DNA from: Grammothele lineata
Lineage: Eukaryota; Basidiomycota; Agaricomycetes; Polyporales; Polyporaceae
Direction of reading: 5' to 3'
NCBI GenBank assembly: GCA_002150815.3
Contig: NDFF03000385.1
Location: 1 to 64,000, forward strand
DNA: 64,000 nt
Made by a program: the position numbers and the translations under genes. Below, one piece after another: positions 9,121-21,518 of this stretch. Below the pieces are notes generated by a model. It ran no database searches. It was not told where the DNA came from and saw only the letters and a program-made list of their open reading frames with translations. Position 1 is the first letter of the stretch. Each line of letters opens with the position of its first letter.

Positions 9121-10354
9121 ATGGCATCTCCCAGTCCAAGACGCGTCGCGATTGTCACCGGAGCCGCAGAGGGCATCGGGCGCGGCGTCGCGATCCGGCT
9201 CGCCGAGGACGGATTCAACCTTGGGCTCTTCGACTTGCCCCGCTCGCAAGACAAGCTGGACGAGCTCGCCACGCTATTGAAGACAGATCATGGAGCACAG
9301 GCAGTGTGCGTTGTGGGTGACGTATCGCGCGAGGCAGACGTGCAACGGCTGGTGGAGACGGTCGTCGCACAGCTAGGGAGTGTATATGCGGTGAGCAGCT
9401 CATGCGTTCGCCCCCTCCCCCGTGGTATGTGCATGGCTGATGCAACATATAGATGGTTGCAAACGCGGGAATTGTTACCAAGAACTACGAACTTCACGAA
9501 GGTACGTCTCTATACCATTCGTGAAGATTAAGACCACACTGACGAGCGAATATGCAGCACCGTCTGAGGAGGTCGAGACTGTCATGAGCATCAACTTCAT
9601 GGGCGTCTTCTTCTCCTTCAAGTACGCCGCGATACAGATGATCAAGCAGGGTTCGGGCGGGCGAATCGTCGCTGCTGCCTCGATTGCGTCCAAGCGAGGT
9701 GGATATTGGCATTATTGGTCACGAGGAATGTCCAAGTGCTCATCTCAGATGATTGGCTGGCAGGTCTCCCGCGCATGGCGCCGTACTGCGCATCCAAATT
9801 CGCTGTTCGTGGGCTTGTACAAAGCGCGGCGACTGACTGGGCCAAGTACGGGATCAACGTGAACGCGTTTGCCCCAGGGGGCATCGAGTCACGAATAAGG
9901 CTGAGTGCGCCTTCACCTCGCGGTCACAGGCTGGCGGCTCTACTGTCTTTCTGACGTATGCGTTGTGCAGGACGGGTAGAAGGATCTGATCCGGAATCGA
10001 AGAGCCAGGGTGTAGCAGGAAGTACCTCGGTCGCGGCTGGGGTGAGTGTTGTCTTATGAATGCTGTCGAAGGAATGTAGCGCTCACGACCTACCTCTCTA
10101 GTTGACGAGACTGATAAACAGAATTGGCCAGCCAGACGAAGTGGCAAGCCTCGTGTCCTTCCTTGTTTCAGAAGGGTCTGCTTTCATTACCGGTATGTGG
10201 AAGATTTCCTGGCTCGACGCTTAGGATGTTGACTGTGCTCGGTATCATCAGGTCAAACCGTAAGTATCTTCATCTTCGCAGGATGTTGTTCACTGCAGAG
10301 CCTCCAGCTGATCGGTATTAGATGAACATAGATGGTGGAACCTATTTTGACTGA
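9121..10354 (+). CDS. SDR2: short-chain dehydrogenase/reductase paralog
   Basis: Model join(9121..9390,9453..9501,9558..9698,9764..9904,9971..10041,10102..10192,10252..10259,10322..10354), 267 aa, with the same eight-exon plan as SDR1. Motifs: [34 protein letters not shown] (Tyr161/Lys165), NAFAPGGIES, and ITGQT-MNIDGG at the end. Exon 4 carries two extra codons before its donor compared with the other paralogs, and exon 5 has a divergent, Ser/Gly-rich sequence. The final exon begins MNIDGG where SDR4 has YNVDGG. The fold and catalytic residues are intact, so it should be an active NAD(P)-dependent oxidoreductase, perhaps with altered substrate-loop specificity because the variable part falls in the region after the PG motif. 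Confidence 0.87.
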
Positions 10355-10589
10355 GCAGATGAAAGTCTTAGCAGCTCCGGGGCGTGAACGCGGGTCGGAG
10401 TCAAATTTCATAGAGGTTATTATTTGTGAATCTTCGTCATTTGTTCGTTCATGGTCACGTCTTTGGTCTGTATGGATGAAACAGGATGTTCTCGGAGCAC
10501 GCTCTGTCACCATTGTGTATTGCTGTTTGAGTGTATACTAGTGGAAAACATGTCAGCACCCCGTCCGGCTTCAGTACCTGTTCTCTGGG

Positions 10590-11560
10590 CGCAACTCCGT
10601 AGGGGTATCATGTCATGGAATTGGCGGACGCGACTACAAGTTGGTACAAGGCGCAATCTTCCTGGGCTAGCAGTTGGTTCCGTCGGAACTGTGTCCACTC
10701 GTGGGTTTCTACCTTTACATTAACCGTTTCCCCTCATCCCGTTTGAGTTATCTCCTGTCTAATGGAGCATCTATCCTACGCTGCGACATACAGCGATATT
10801 TGAGTGCCGCTAGCAACACAGCCCATCTGTGATATATGCACCGCATGTCCGTCGCATGACCCGCTACGGCGCTTGGGTGTGTTTGGGTTTCAAGCGTCGG
10901 TCCAAGCTTGTAGAGGATAAGAATGGTAGAGAACGACAGGAGTGTCATCTCTTCCGCTTCCCGTTCCCATCGAGGTCTGTAATCGTGAACGAAATGTGAA
11001 CTCGCAGGGCGTGCGTGTACGGGATGTAGTGTACATATTATCGCCCACAATGCACGCGTGGGCAGTCGACGGAGGCGACGCCCTTCGGCCCGTATCTGAA
11101 CAACAGGTACAATCCCTTACACGACCACCGTCGCTTCTTACGAGACATATACTTGCGGTCGTCTACTTTGAGAAAGTGAGGTGTCTGACAGGCAAGATCG
11201 GTGAGTATGTATGTGAGACGCATGTGTACGCCACCGTGAGCGTACCAACGCAACGCGCACAAGCACAGAACGCACGGCGCCGGGTTCCAGATTCTTGGAC
11301 GGCATGCCGCAACGCGCAGGACGGGTATCGAATTGAGGCTCGCTAGGTTGAGGCGAAGTCAAGGGTGGGTGTGCCGAACAGGGGACGAGGGCTACGAGCG
11401 TGATGTATACGTGAACGAGAACGCTGTGAGAGGATTGAAGAGAATGATTTGCGTGAGTATCGGACTGACCCACGCGCACTGCCCCGACGCACCTAAGGAA
11501 CGTGCGATCGAGTGAGGCAATTACTCGCCGTCCTCGTGCCAAGGGCGTCCATGATTGAGA
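10590..11560 (+). repeat. Diverged duplicate of SDR3 3' flank
   Basis: About 10590-11000 matches about 14480-14920 (for example CCACTCGTGGGTTTCTA and CATGTCCGTCGCATG occur in both). About 11080-11560 matches about 17180-17620 (for example CTACGCCACCGTG-type sequence and GAGTATCGGAC in both). In the second copy the two parts are separated by the Fbx1 locus. Confidence 0.7.
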
Positions 11561-11872
11561 TGTCCTGGCTGAGGACTATACCAACGAACTTGATGGGGAT
11601 CGGCCTACAGTTGCGGAGTAGACGAGGGATCCGGATTGCCGCACTGGGGCAAGTCCGGGGGCAGAGGGCGCCGGAGACACAAGCGTGACAAAGGTGTTCA
11701 CCGTGTAGCCATTCATGAAAGCGAAGTGGTCTTGAGCGAGTACGAGCGAGTCTGGAGAGGAAAACTGAGACGAAACGGCGAAAAGCACGGTGCGCTCGAC
11801 GCGGGCCGGCGCTGAGTCATCACAGCCGCTCCGCTGCGGCCCGCCAGGCGCGCACCCGAAAGACTCGCGCGG

Positions 11873-11880
11873 TGACGTCA
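11873..11880. promoter_or_regulatory. CRE/ATF-like octamer upstream of SDR3
   Basis: Palindromic TGACGTCA, 650 bp upstream of the SDR3 ATG at 12523. It is followed by a CATGCCC and GCGTCTCG-containing segment that resembles the sequence after the equivalent site upstream of SDR4. Confidence 0.5.
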
Positions 11881-12522
11881 TCATGCCCACACGCTCTCGT
11901 GGTATGCGCGTCTCGTCGATACCTCTGCCTCTGCCCGTCATGTTTACTCCTCATATTCTCACTGCAGGTGCACAATGCAGTCACTAGTCGCCAATTTAGA
12001 TTGATAGGAGAGTGCATCAGAGGTTTATAAGCTGGATGCCATGACTCGCGAGCCTGACGGCTCCGTCCCCACAGTACGCACAGAAGTCTGCTTGATCCCC
12101 TAGTCCGTCGCAGCTGACTTTGTTCATACCGTCAGAAGGGCCTGCGTTACGTTCTCTGGGAAATACGAAAGTCGGCCGTTCAATTGGTCTGTCACCGAGG
12201 TAGGTCCCCATGCTCCGCGGCATCCACCGGGACCCGCTTCATGCAATCTCCCCTCCCGTGGTCCGTACCGCCGCTGGACCAACTCGGTTTCTGCTGCCTC
12301 GCTGCGTAACTCGAATCCGATCGGTGATGGACAGAGCCACTCGTTCAAATGCCGCGGCTCGCTCCCTGCAGCATCGCCGTCAACCCCCCGTCCGTCTTTG
12401 CGTCCATAGTCGTAGTTGGCACCTGTCTGTGCTCTCTCTACATCGTCCCATTTCTGCGCTCACATACTCTTTCTCCGCGTTCGCAGCATACAGCTTTATC
12501 ATCTTCCATGGTCTTAGTGAAC

Positions 12523-13752
12523 ATGATGAAGCGCGTCGCGATCGTCACAGGCGCTGCACAAGGTATCGGGCGCGCCATCGCCGTTCGACTCGCCAAGGAC
12601 GGGTTCGACCTAGGACTGTTCGACCTGTCTCTCGAGCGGGAGAAGCTCAAAGAACTAGCAGGGTCGCTGAAGGAGGGGTACGGGGCCAAGGTCGTGTGCG
12701 TCGAGGGGGACGTCTCGCGGGAGGCGGACGTGCAGCGGCTCGTGGAGTCGGTCGTGAACGAATTGGGAAGTGTATATGCAGTGAGTTCAACTTCTTAGAC
12801 CCTTGACTCATCGCCGTTGCTCCCCTTTGTTATCTGTGGCTGAGGGCCGCGTTAGATGATCGCGAACGCTGGCATAATTGGCGGTTATCACGAGCTCCAT
12901 GAACGTACGTCGCTCGCAATTCACAATCCCTCCAACACTTGACGATAGCTATGCTCCTCTAGTTCCCACAGACGTATTCGAGAAGACAATGAACGTGAAC
13001 GCCACGGGCGTCTTCTTCTGCCTCAAGTACGCCGCGCTGCAGATGATCAAGCAGGGTTCTGGCGGACGCATCATCGCCGCGGCCTCCATCGCATCGAAGA
13101 AAGGTATGCACGTCAAACGCTTCAGGGCTCGTTCGATTTCCTCGTCTTATACATCTACCGCCTCTATAGCCATCCCTGAACTGGGTGCGTACAGCGCGTT
13201 CAAGTTCGCCGTGCGTGGCCTCGTCCAGAGCGCGGCGATGGATTGGGCAAAATACGGCATCACCGTGAACGCGTACGCTCCTGGGATCATCGAGACGCGC
13301 ATGAGTGCGTATTTCACCCCTTTTCGTCCGGATACCTCTCTACCGATCGACTGGCTGACGAGTATTGCCCGAGAAGCACAGGCGCGGTGGCAAGCACTAC
13401 CGCGTCGTCTACGGTAGGAGTTTTCCGTTCGCTCGAAGATGGGCTTGACGTCCAGCTACGCTTACGACTGTTCCGCCTTCTCCAGCTCACGGGCCTCCTC
13501 GGCCGACACGGGAAACCAGAGGAGGTAGCGAATCTCGTCTCCTTGGCCTCGGATGACTCTTCGTTCGTCACGGGTAAGCCGTTCGAACTTCGTACTTGGA
13601 ATGCTGTAGTACGTTTAGCTGACTGTCTTCAACGTGGTACGTCGCTGGCAGGTCAATCTGTGAGTTTTCGTGTCTGCCTCCTTGTACCTGGGGCGTTACT
13701 GACAAATAGGGTCTTCTAGTATACCGTCGACGGCGGTCTCTGTTTTGATTAG
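12523..13752 (+). CDS. SDR3: short-chain dehydrogenase/reductase paralog
   Basis: Model join(12523..12780,12856..12904,12963..13103,13170..13304,13382..13413,13486..13573,13652..13659,13720..13752), 247 aa. Motifs: [29 protein letters not shown], Tyr157/Lys161 in YSAFK (the family usually has YSASK), [12 protein letters not shown] and GQSYTVDGG. Exon 5 is only 32 nt against 68-74 nt in the paralogs. To keep frame it must use the acceptor at 13381, so about twelve residues of the loop after the PG motif are missing, and exon 6 lacks one further codon. The start at 12523 is preferred because the other paralogs begin M-x-R/K-R-VAIVTG; an in-frame ATG at 12508 would add five residues. Probably functional, with an altered substrate lid. 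Confidence 0.82.
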
Positions 13753-14961
13753 TCATGGCCGAAGCGGCGTGCCTCGCCCAGCCGCATGTGCGAAAGAGGA
13801 CACGAGGATGCGATTTTCCGGTACGACGAAACCGTTGCAAGTCCTGTGAAGTACGTTTGTTGATCAGACTGTGAGTATGGGTAAATGGACGGCAGGTTCG
13901 AGCTTTGCGAAGGGCGGAGGAACTGATAACACGAATGGAGTAAGATTCTCTAGGTTCGTGCGACTCGCCGAACGTGTCCGAGCTGGCTCGACTGTCCAGG
14001 CCACCCTCAGTCCGCTGTCTGCGCGCATAATTCCCCCAGCGAAGCCGCTCGTTTAACGTTTGAGCACGTATCTATGACATCGCCTCCCTTCCACAATACC
14101 TGCATCTCAAGTACCGCTGCGTTCTAGAGAACACATCCGTATACAGCAACGGAGATCCAGGCCTAGGCCTCGAGCGTCCCTTCGAGTCGCGCTCTACTGC
14201 TGTCCATCGTTGATGTTGTTCTGTCTCTCCTCTCCTCTCCTCAATACTTTTAGTACAGTTGATATTCAAGCGGCGATGGTGTCGCGAGAGGATCTCAGTC
14301 AATATCGGTGCGCTTAATAGCATGCTGGAGTACAAATGAGGAGTTGTGGACCGAGAGCAGGATATATACTGTTGTCGAAGGAAGAGCTGAGTATCTCCTA
14401 AGACGATGCTGATTGCAAGGAACGCATGTGCAGCCCCGCGATTATGTCCGCTTGCGATGCATGCGGTCGTCCGTCTTAGTCTCTCGCAAACCTCATGGAA
14501 TCTCAAGGCTAACTGCAGTCTTCCTGGGCTGGAGATTGGTCCTATCAAAGATGTATCTACTATCCACTCGTGGGTTTCTATCTTCATGTTACCCGTTTCC
14601 CCCGTGGAGCCATGGCTCTCCATTACTTGAGAAGGTAGCAGCCCCGCTATAGCTAGCTCCGACCTCATAACGCATGTATCCTAGGGTGCCACATACAGCA
14701 CTATTGGTGGCACTGAAAACACAGCCCATCCGCAAGAAGTGCACTGCATGTCCGTCGCATGTCCAGGTATAGCGCTTGGGTGTACTTGCGTCCCAAATAC
14801 CCTCAGTATGCCAGGCTTGGAGAGTATAAGAACGGCAGATGGAGACGGAAGTGTCACATCTTCTCTTCCCTGTTCCCATCGAGGTCCGTATTCATGACTA
14901 GAGGAAATGTGAATTCGTTCCTCACACTCATCTACTAGCACGACGAACATATGCCAGCTCA
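13753..14961. other. Intergenic region SDR3-Fbx1
   Basis: No gene supported. From about 14480 to 14920 it is a diverged copy of 10590-11000. A 198-codon minus-strand ORF at 14072-14668 overlaps this repeat but has no counterpart ORF in the other copy. Confidence 0.55.
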
Positions 14962-16718
14962 ATGTCGCCTTCAACTGATTCCCCATCCAATGCTGCTCGG
15001 TTTCCCACTGAACTTTGCTTGGCCGTAGTCGACGCCATCGGCAAGGCTTTCACAGAACGATCATACACCGGCTTCGCCCGGGTATGGTACACTACACTCA
15101 AAAGCTGCGCCCTCGTGCACAGTACATGGCGTCGCCCAGCTCAAATTTGGCTATTCCACACCGTTACTCTTGCGAGGATTGATCAGCTACGCAGCTTTGA
15201 GGCTGCACTTCACGCCCGGCCAGACCTCGCAAAGTGGGTTAACAGAGCCCATTTCGAGATGTCCTTAGTCCGGAATTCAAATGCTCGCGTGCATTTCATA
15301 CATGAATATCTTCCACTGAGTCCTCTTCAAGCATTTCCTGCATTCTCATTGAAAATAGCACTGCCATCTCTGCGACAAGTTACAATCACGAGATATTATA
15401 CTCCGTGGGGCTCATACTTGAAGAGAAAGCCCTTCGTCCTACAACATCTCCACATTCCACCTCAGTTCCCTCGACTCTCAACACAAGCATTTTTCTCCGT
15501 AACTTCCCTGACCTTGAGTCATCTGAAGTTTCCTAATTTCTTCGACGCCATGCGCCTCCTCTCATGCTTCAATAATGTCGAATATTTGTCTTTAGACACC
15601 ATATTTTGGGACCGCGTTGCAGCCATCCCCGGATTCATGAGAGGGGCAATGTCTCCCGGAAGACGTACACCAACCTTTTTGAAACATCTCAAATTCTTGA
15701 AGGTATACAGAGCCTCACGGTGGTGTGATCCGGCGTCCTAGAGTAATAACAACATTTCCTTACAGATACACTACGTTGGGTATCATGGCACCCAAAGGCT
15801 GCTTGCAGCACTCCCACCAGATAGCTTACGGCGACTTCACTTCAGGTATCCTGTATGCAGGTATTCTCGTGCGCCGCCAGTAGATCCTGTGACGGGCATC
15901 GACTTCAATACGATCACACTCGGACATTTCACAAAGCTCGAAGAAGTCGAATTCTGGGCAGGAACCGGGAAAATATCCGGGCCTCCGGAATGTATGCAAC
16001 AAATACTCTCTTCCTGGATTCCACAGGAGACCTCGGTAAAAACCCGTAGAGTGCATGTCTATTCTTCACAACCCTTTTGCGACGTACCTCGTCAGCTCAA
16101 CGTCCTGGAGAAGTATGCAGAATTGTTTGAAAGACACGCAGAGCTAGGTGAGTTAGAGCTTTGATTGCGCAGTTGCATTGTTTATTGATTATTGGTGTTA
16201 GATCCGCCGTTGGCTGTGAAGATGACAATCCGCACCTTGCCCCCTCTACACGACGAGGATCTCAAAAAGCAGCTTCAACGCCGTCTGCATGGCTTACACC
16301 CGGAGCTTTCTGAGCATGGGCAACTTACGATCATGATAGACGATAGCGACAACGAAGATATGGCCGTACACATGAAACGCTACCATTCAGGTCTTCAGGA
16401 AATAGGTAAGCGAGTTTGAGAAGCCAGAGACTCTATTAGAGGCAAGGACGAACACTTCAAGCGCACTAACAGTTTGCTAGTAGACGACAAAGACTCTTCC
16501 AAGGATAACGACCCTCCTTCTCAACACGGTCCCACTGAGGAACATAAGCAGCAGCAGGGAGCGAAGTGCCCGTATTATGAGAAATTCATCAGATGGATCA
16601 AAGCCACAGGTACGATTTACACCATGGTGTGTATGAAGAGATATCATTAACGGACGGTGCAGAAAATGAAGGAGACTCCACGCAGATGGCGGGGAAGTGC
16701 GACAGTACCACAGGCTGA
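14962..16718 (+). CDS. Fbx1: F-box-like protein
   Basis: Model join(14962..15702,15766..16147,16202..16405,16481..16609,16663..16718), 503 aa. The N-terminus has an F-box-like helix pair: RFPTELCLAVVDAIG (about residues 13-27), then LKSCALVHSTWRRPAQIWLF (about 47-66). The central region has LRR-like or otherwise leucine-rich stretches, with FPNFFDAMRLLSCFNNVEYL conserved in all family members. The C-terminal part is acidic, with a short KCPYYEKFIRWIK motif shared with Fbx4. By family knowledge such proteins bind Skp1 through the F-box and present substrates to an SCF ubiquitin ligase; agaricomycetes have large lineage-specific expansions of unknown target. Donor/acceptor phases agree between Fbx1, Fbx2 and Fbx4 for the first three exons, which supports the model. 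Confidence 0.75.
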
Positions 16719-17979
16719 CCTTGAACGGAGTAATAGGATCACGCTACATAGAATCGGCAGAACGACGGAGCGTACAAACTGTACACGGAAAGTTACGCAA
16801 TGGCTAGATGTAGTACCTAGTACCGTTTCTCAACTCTGCAGCGAGTGACAAAATATACCTTGGTCAGCATTCTCCACCCATCTCTCAACGGATATCAGGA
16901 GACACGAGCGCAAATTGACTCCTACATGGCAGTTCAGCAGGCCTAGGTACGGGTCCGTAGAGGGTGCTTACCTCCGTCCAGCATTGATATGCGCGCGTCA
17001 AAGATACGGACAAAACGAGCGCAGGCCGTGCGCGTGAAGGAGGCAGCGTGCGTCTTGTTGCGTGAGATATATGTGTGAACAGCCGGTGTGGCTCGCAACG
17101 TTGTTCATCCCGCGACGCTTGGGAGTCCGCGTACGCTCTTCTCCCCCTTGAGCCGGTCGTGAGGATGTGAATGAGTATCTGAACAGCATACACAGCGCCG
17201 CGCCCAGCCACCATCGGGTCTCGCGAGACATACCTCTGGAGTTGTTCACTGTTGGAATGCGAAGGGTCTGGAAGGCAAGATATGTGAGTTTGGGCGGGAG
17301 ACTAGCACGTACTACGCCACCGTGGGCGTACCAACAGAACGCGCGGGAAAACGACACGTACCGGCATAGTATGCACGACATCGGGCGATATGACATGTTC
17401 CAGACTTTGAACGGCATCTAGCACGGCGAGAGACGGAGACCAAAGTAGCGCATGCGATTTCGAGGCGCGATCAAGGCTAGCTGTGCTGAACTGCAGACGA
17501 AGGTTTTGATCGCGATGTAGGCGTAACGGAGTACGCTATGACCTAGTCGACGATCACGGCCTACATGAGTATCGGACCGACGCATTCAGGCTTCTCCGGC
17601 GCACCTGAGGCGGTTTTCGATAACTGAGAGCGGGAATCGTTGAAGAGTCGGGACGGGATACTACATCAACATTGGGAGATGTCAAGGAACACGATCGCGA
17701 TGTTGAAGACGTTAGAAACCGGAATGGGTGGATGAGATAGCGATGGAGGTGGGATTTGGGTATGGCAGAAGGGACGTCCATGCAGCCGCTGACTGAAGGG
17801 CACATTTTTGCCCCCGCCGCGGGTCGAAAAGGGTAGACAACCCACTCTAACCTGAGAAACGGCGCCAAATGTGAGTAGTGTATGAGTAGAAGAATGTAGT
17901 TCTAGCAGAAACTTTAACGATAACGGACAAAAGGCGACAGACTGGAGGCTTACCTGGGACGTACGCCGAGCAGAACAGC
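16719..17979. other. Intergenic region after Fbx1
   Basis: No gene supported. About 17180-17620 is the second half of the repeat seen at 11080-11560. ORFs on both strands are short and not conserved between the copies. Confidence 0.5.
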
Positions 17980-20700
17980 TCACCTGCTGCGCAGCACTTC
18001 GAATAACGTATCGAAGCCGCGAGCCGTGACCGTCCGCCGTCCGATGTAGCCTGAACCTCAGATTTGTCAGTATCGCAACGCATTCAATCCAAGGATGTAA
18101 CATACCTAGATGTCCCTGCAACGACGACGGGATGATGTTCGGCTAACGTGTAGATCGACTGGCGCATGCATGTGGGTCACAGGTTCCTGAAAGATGAAGG
18201 TCGTAAAGCCCAATTAATGATGTTGCAACCGCCGACGTACATGTTAGTGTTCAATCGGTACTCCGGGCTCCCAAGAATTGACAGCGAGAGGTCGCCCAGA
18301 GATTAGGCCGACGTGAAAGTTCAAGGCGGAGAGAGCTCGCGCCGTCCGAGCTGAAAGCGCTCGACCCTCGGACGTTGCCGGACCGTTGCTTGATCCTATT
18401 TGGATTGTGGCGGTGAGCCAGCGAAAATCCTTGCAAGGCTCTTGCACTCGAACCAACGATGTGCACGCTGTATACCACATGTACTGCGTCTCCGGATCAC
18501 ATATGTAGGTGGAAATACGGTGAGCGATTGTGCTTACTGTCTTGATAAGTATCACCACTACTGATATCCTCGTGGCGGCTGCGCGGAACCTGTTCGTTAG
18601 CACAGCCGACGTTCGACTCCGTGCCATGTCGAATGTGTATAATTCTGCTTATGGTCCGGGTCGTCCAGTTCACCCTTTGCGCACATAGGCCTCCCTTTCT
18701 CATCCTCGACTTCCGAGACCAACGCGCTATCTCCGCGACCTTACGCGCACACCAATGATTCCTCTGACAGATCCGCGTCGACGCCTATGCTCGGGGCCGG
18801 ACTGGCACACAGATATTGATAGTTGCTCCCAAACGCAGTGATGTCTTGCACCTCGGATCCGACCTCGAAGTGCCCGAGAAAACCTGTCCTTGCATCTCGA
18901 CGTACGGCGATCTCGTCCTTCCAGGACCTACAGTACGTCTTCAGCAGCCAGCGCACCCAGTACTCGGTCTAGGCCGCTCGACGGCGCTCGGTATCTCCGG
19001 ACGGCTCCTATTCGGTTCCTCGAGCAGCACGATCGGTCCAATCGAAATCAACCCACAACACCTACTCTCATAACTTCGAAGTCGGGACCTCAAACTCCAA
19101 GCTGTTGCTCGGCTCAACCCTCAATCGCCTGTGGTTCGCGCGAGGCTTCCCTAGGAGGCTAGCGTTGTCCCCCACACGGCCGTTCTGCGTGCTCATCGAC
19201 GGAGCTCGGCTCCGGAGGACTCCCTCTGCCGACATTCAACGGATTTACTTCTAGACTACGAGGTAAGCACATGCGCTTGCCCATCAACTCCGTCTAAACC
19301 TCGTGAAGAATCTCAATTCTCGTCTAGGCTCGCTTTCTGGGCTTGGGGCCTGGTCCAAGCCGACGTGCTTCTCACCGCCATATGCTGGGGCAATCGCGAT
19401 CCCTACTTGTGCTTACTTCCGCGAACGCACCTCCGCGCGCCGCGAGCAGCCACTCAGCCACTCAGCCCGCGCTCGGTCCCGCCCCGCCCCCGTCCCTGTG
19501 CTCCAACTCACAATCGACCTATGTCTTCTGCTCCCGCTCCTGTTCTCGCGTGCTCCCAAACTCCCGTTCTCTCACCCTCCCCGTTCCGCCCATCACAAGA
19601 TCCCCACCCCTTGTACTTACTCCCCGTCCAAGCGCCAGGCACGCAGCCAGACTGTATGCGTCCTCGACGGCTCCCAGGCGCGTTCATATCCGCAAACCGG
19701 GGGCGCGCGGGCTCCGCGTTCGTTACGTCCCTCATTTTCCCCGCATCGCCCACGTTCATTATACATTTGATTGCAGGCCGCGCCCGATAGATCCGTCTCG
19801 GAGCCGGACGCGGCTCGCGACTCTCGTCCCCGGACGTTCACGTTCTCGAGGCTGCTCAGGCACCGGTGCTCGCTAACGTCGCTCTTGGACCGTGAGCCGC
19901 GTAAAGCCCTCGGTGCCTGCGTCTTCTTCGAGCGCGCCGCGCGAGGTGATGAGCGGGTCAATGAACATGAATAGGCTCGCGCGCGGGAGCCTCAAGCTTT
20001 CGTGCCTGCGCGCGTGCGGTGCCGGTTGTGAGTACCACGTTCAGCGAGCCGCAAGCTTATGATACTGCTCGGTTTGAACCTCGTTGCCTCTTTCAGCACA
20101 ACGTGCGCGTGCCGAGTCTCTGCCATGCCCGCACTCTTACCCCGGCCGAGGCCAGAACCAACTTGGTATTCAACAGTCCATGGTCATTCGAGCGTACTTA
20201 GCTAGGGGCGGCGTTTCACGAAGAATGGAGGTGGAGGGTGGACAGGCACGCCCGCGGCCCCGGACGACATATCGAGTGGAGTATTGGGACTCCGGGACGA
20301 TAGAGCGCGTTTCGTGTTTCGTTGGCTCATCTCTATGCTACCACAGTGCTGTATAGAGCCCCCGGACTCGATCGCGAGATTGGATGTAGCGATCGGTGAC
20401 GACTCCTGAGATGACGTGGGCGGCGTCGGAGCTCGTCGCGTGGACGTGCCTCGCCTCGGAACAAACATCTAGATACGTCCAGAGCTCAAACACAATCGTT
20501 ACAAACCGTGCACTGCGCACCACAAAAGAGAGAGTCTCGGGGAAGAGAGATTTAGGGGGGCCACATGACGCTTTCTGAACTCTTACCCGCGAAACATCGA
20601 AACCTATGCGGAGAGGAGCTTGGCAACGGGGCGGGAGGAGTGAGAGCCTCGTGGCGTGATAGGATCTGGGGGGTGAATGTACCCTCGCGATCGGAGAGCG
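17980..20700 (+). repeat. Duplicated blocks A1 and B1
   Basis: Block A1 (about 17980-19240) matches A2 (about 34180-35429), for example the shared GAATTGACAGCGAGAGGTCG. Block B1 (about 19241-20700) matches B2 (about 36773-38310), for example GAGTGAGAGCCTCGTGGCG. In the second copy A2 and B2 are separated by a 1.3-kb transposon whose empty target site is ATTCAAC at 19234-19240. ORFs up to 177 codons in this GC-rich stretch are not preserved as frames in the partner copy, so I see no gene here. Confidence 0.8.
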
Positions 20701-21518
20701 CGTGTGATGATAACTAGCTGTGTACTCTGGCGGAAGTCCTGCAGAACGCGCGAGCAAGTTGCGGTCAGCAGCGAGCGATATTCGCTTGGTCTGCACCCAG
20801 CACTGACGTCATCGTTGCCCAGAGCACTGACGCCCGTCGCGCGCGACTCGGTTCGACCTCGTCACTTCTGCCTCTGCTCATCACCTTCTACTCCTCTCCT
20901 CTTCAATACCAATGCACGATGAAGTATTTCAGTCTCAAATAGGATGAACAAGGGGAAGCACCAGAGCGCAGAATGTCGTGCGGCGTCCATTCAAACCAGT
21001 AGGGTACTCAGAGGCTAGACTCGTAGCTGGATGTCACAAGGCAGCTTGGGCTCCGAAGTACGTCTGGAAGTCTTCCTTACCCCCCTGCTCGCGCAGCTGA
21101 CTATCTCAATCCCGCCAGAAGCTCTTTAGCTACGTTTCCTGGGAGGTACGAAGTCGCTTTTGCAATAGGCCTGTCACCCAGGTACGTGCCCAGCTTCTGC
21201 CTCGTCTCACGCGCGTGCACGAGACCTCCGCTTCTTGCGACATCATCTCCCTTCATTCGTGCCGCAGCAAAAGTGGGATCTCATTTTGAATTGATTTCGT
21301 GTAGAAGTCGAATGCGATCGATAACGCGCCGGGCTATCCCTCGCTCAAATGCCGTAGCTGACTCTGAGTCAACCCCTCCCGCGTCTTGTACATCAGCTAC
21401 ACTCGCAGCTAGCTAGTATTCGTAGGCGCGTTCACTTCCTGTCTCCATCTTGCGCTTACGCGCACTCCTTTTCTTCTTACAGCTTATATCTCCAAGATCT
21501 TCCACCACGCGACTGTAA
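20701..21518. other. SDR4 upstream region
   Basis: No gene. It contains the TGACGTCA site, and a 500-bp stretch (about 21000-21400) that aligns with the region upstream of SDR3 (about 12030-12380), indicating that SDR3 and SDR4 were duplicated together with their promoters. Confidence 0.55.
20804..20811. promoter_or_regulatory. CRE/ATF-like octamer upstream of SDR4
   Basis: Palindromic TGACGTCA followed by TCG, 715 bp upstream of the SDR4 ATG. Position and flanks parallel the sites upstream of SDR3 and SDR5. Confidence 0.5.

Larger units (their letters stand above)
10355..12507. other. Intergenic region SDR2-SDR3
   Basis: No gene supported. The part from about 10590 to 11560 is a diverged copy of sequence downstream of SDR3 (see repeat entry). 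The part from about 11810 to 12500 resembles the sequence upstream of SDR4 and contains the TGACGTCA site. ORFs here are not conserved between the copies. Confidence 0.55.

Noticed and set aside
14072..14668. 198-codon minus-strand ORF between SDR3 and Fbx1
   Set aside because: Overlaps a diverged noncoding repeat whose other copy (10590-11000) has no matching frame.
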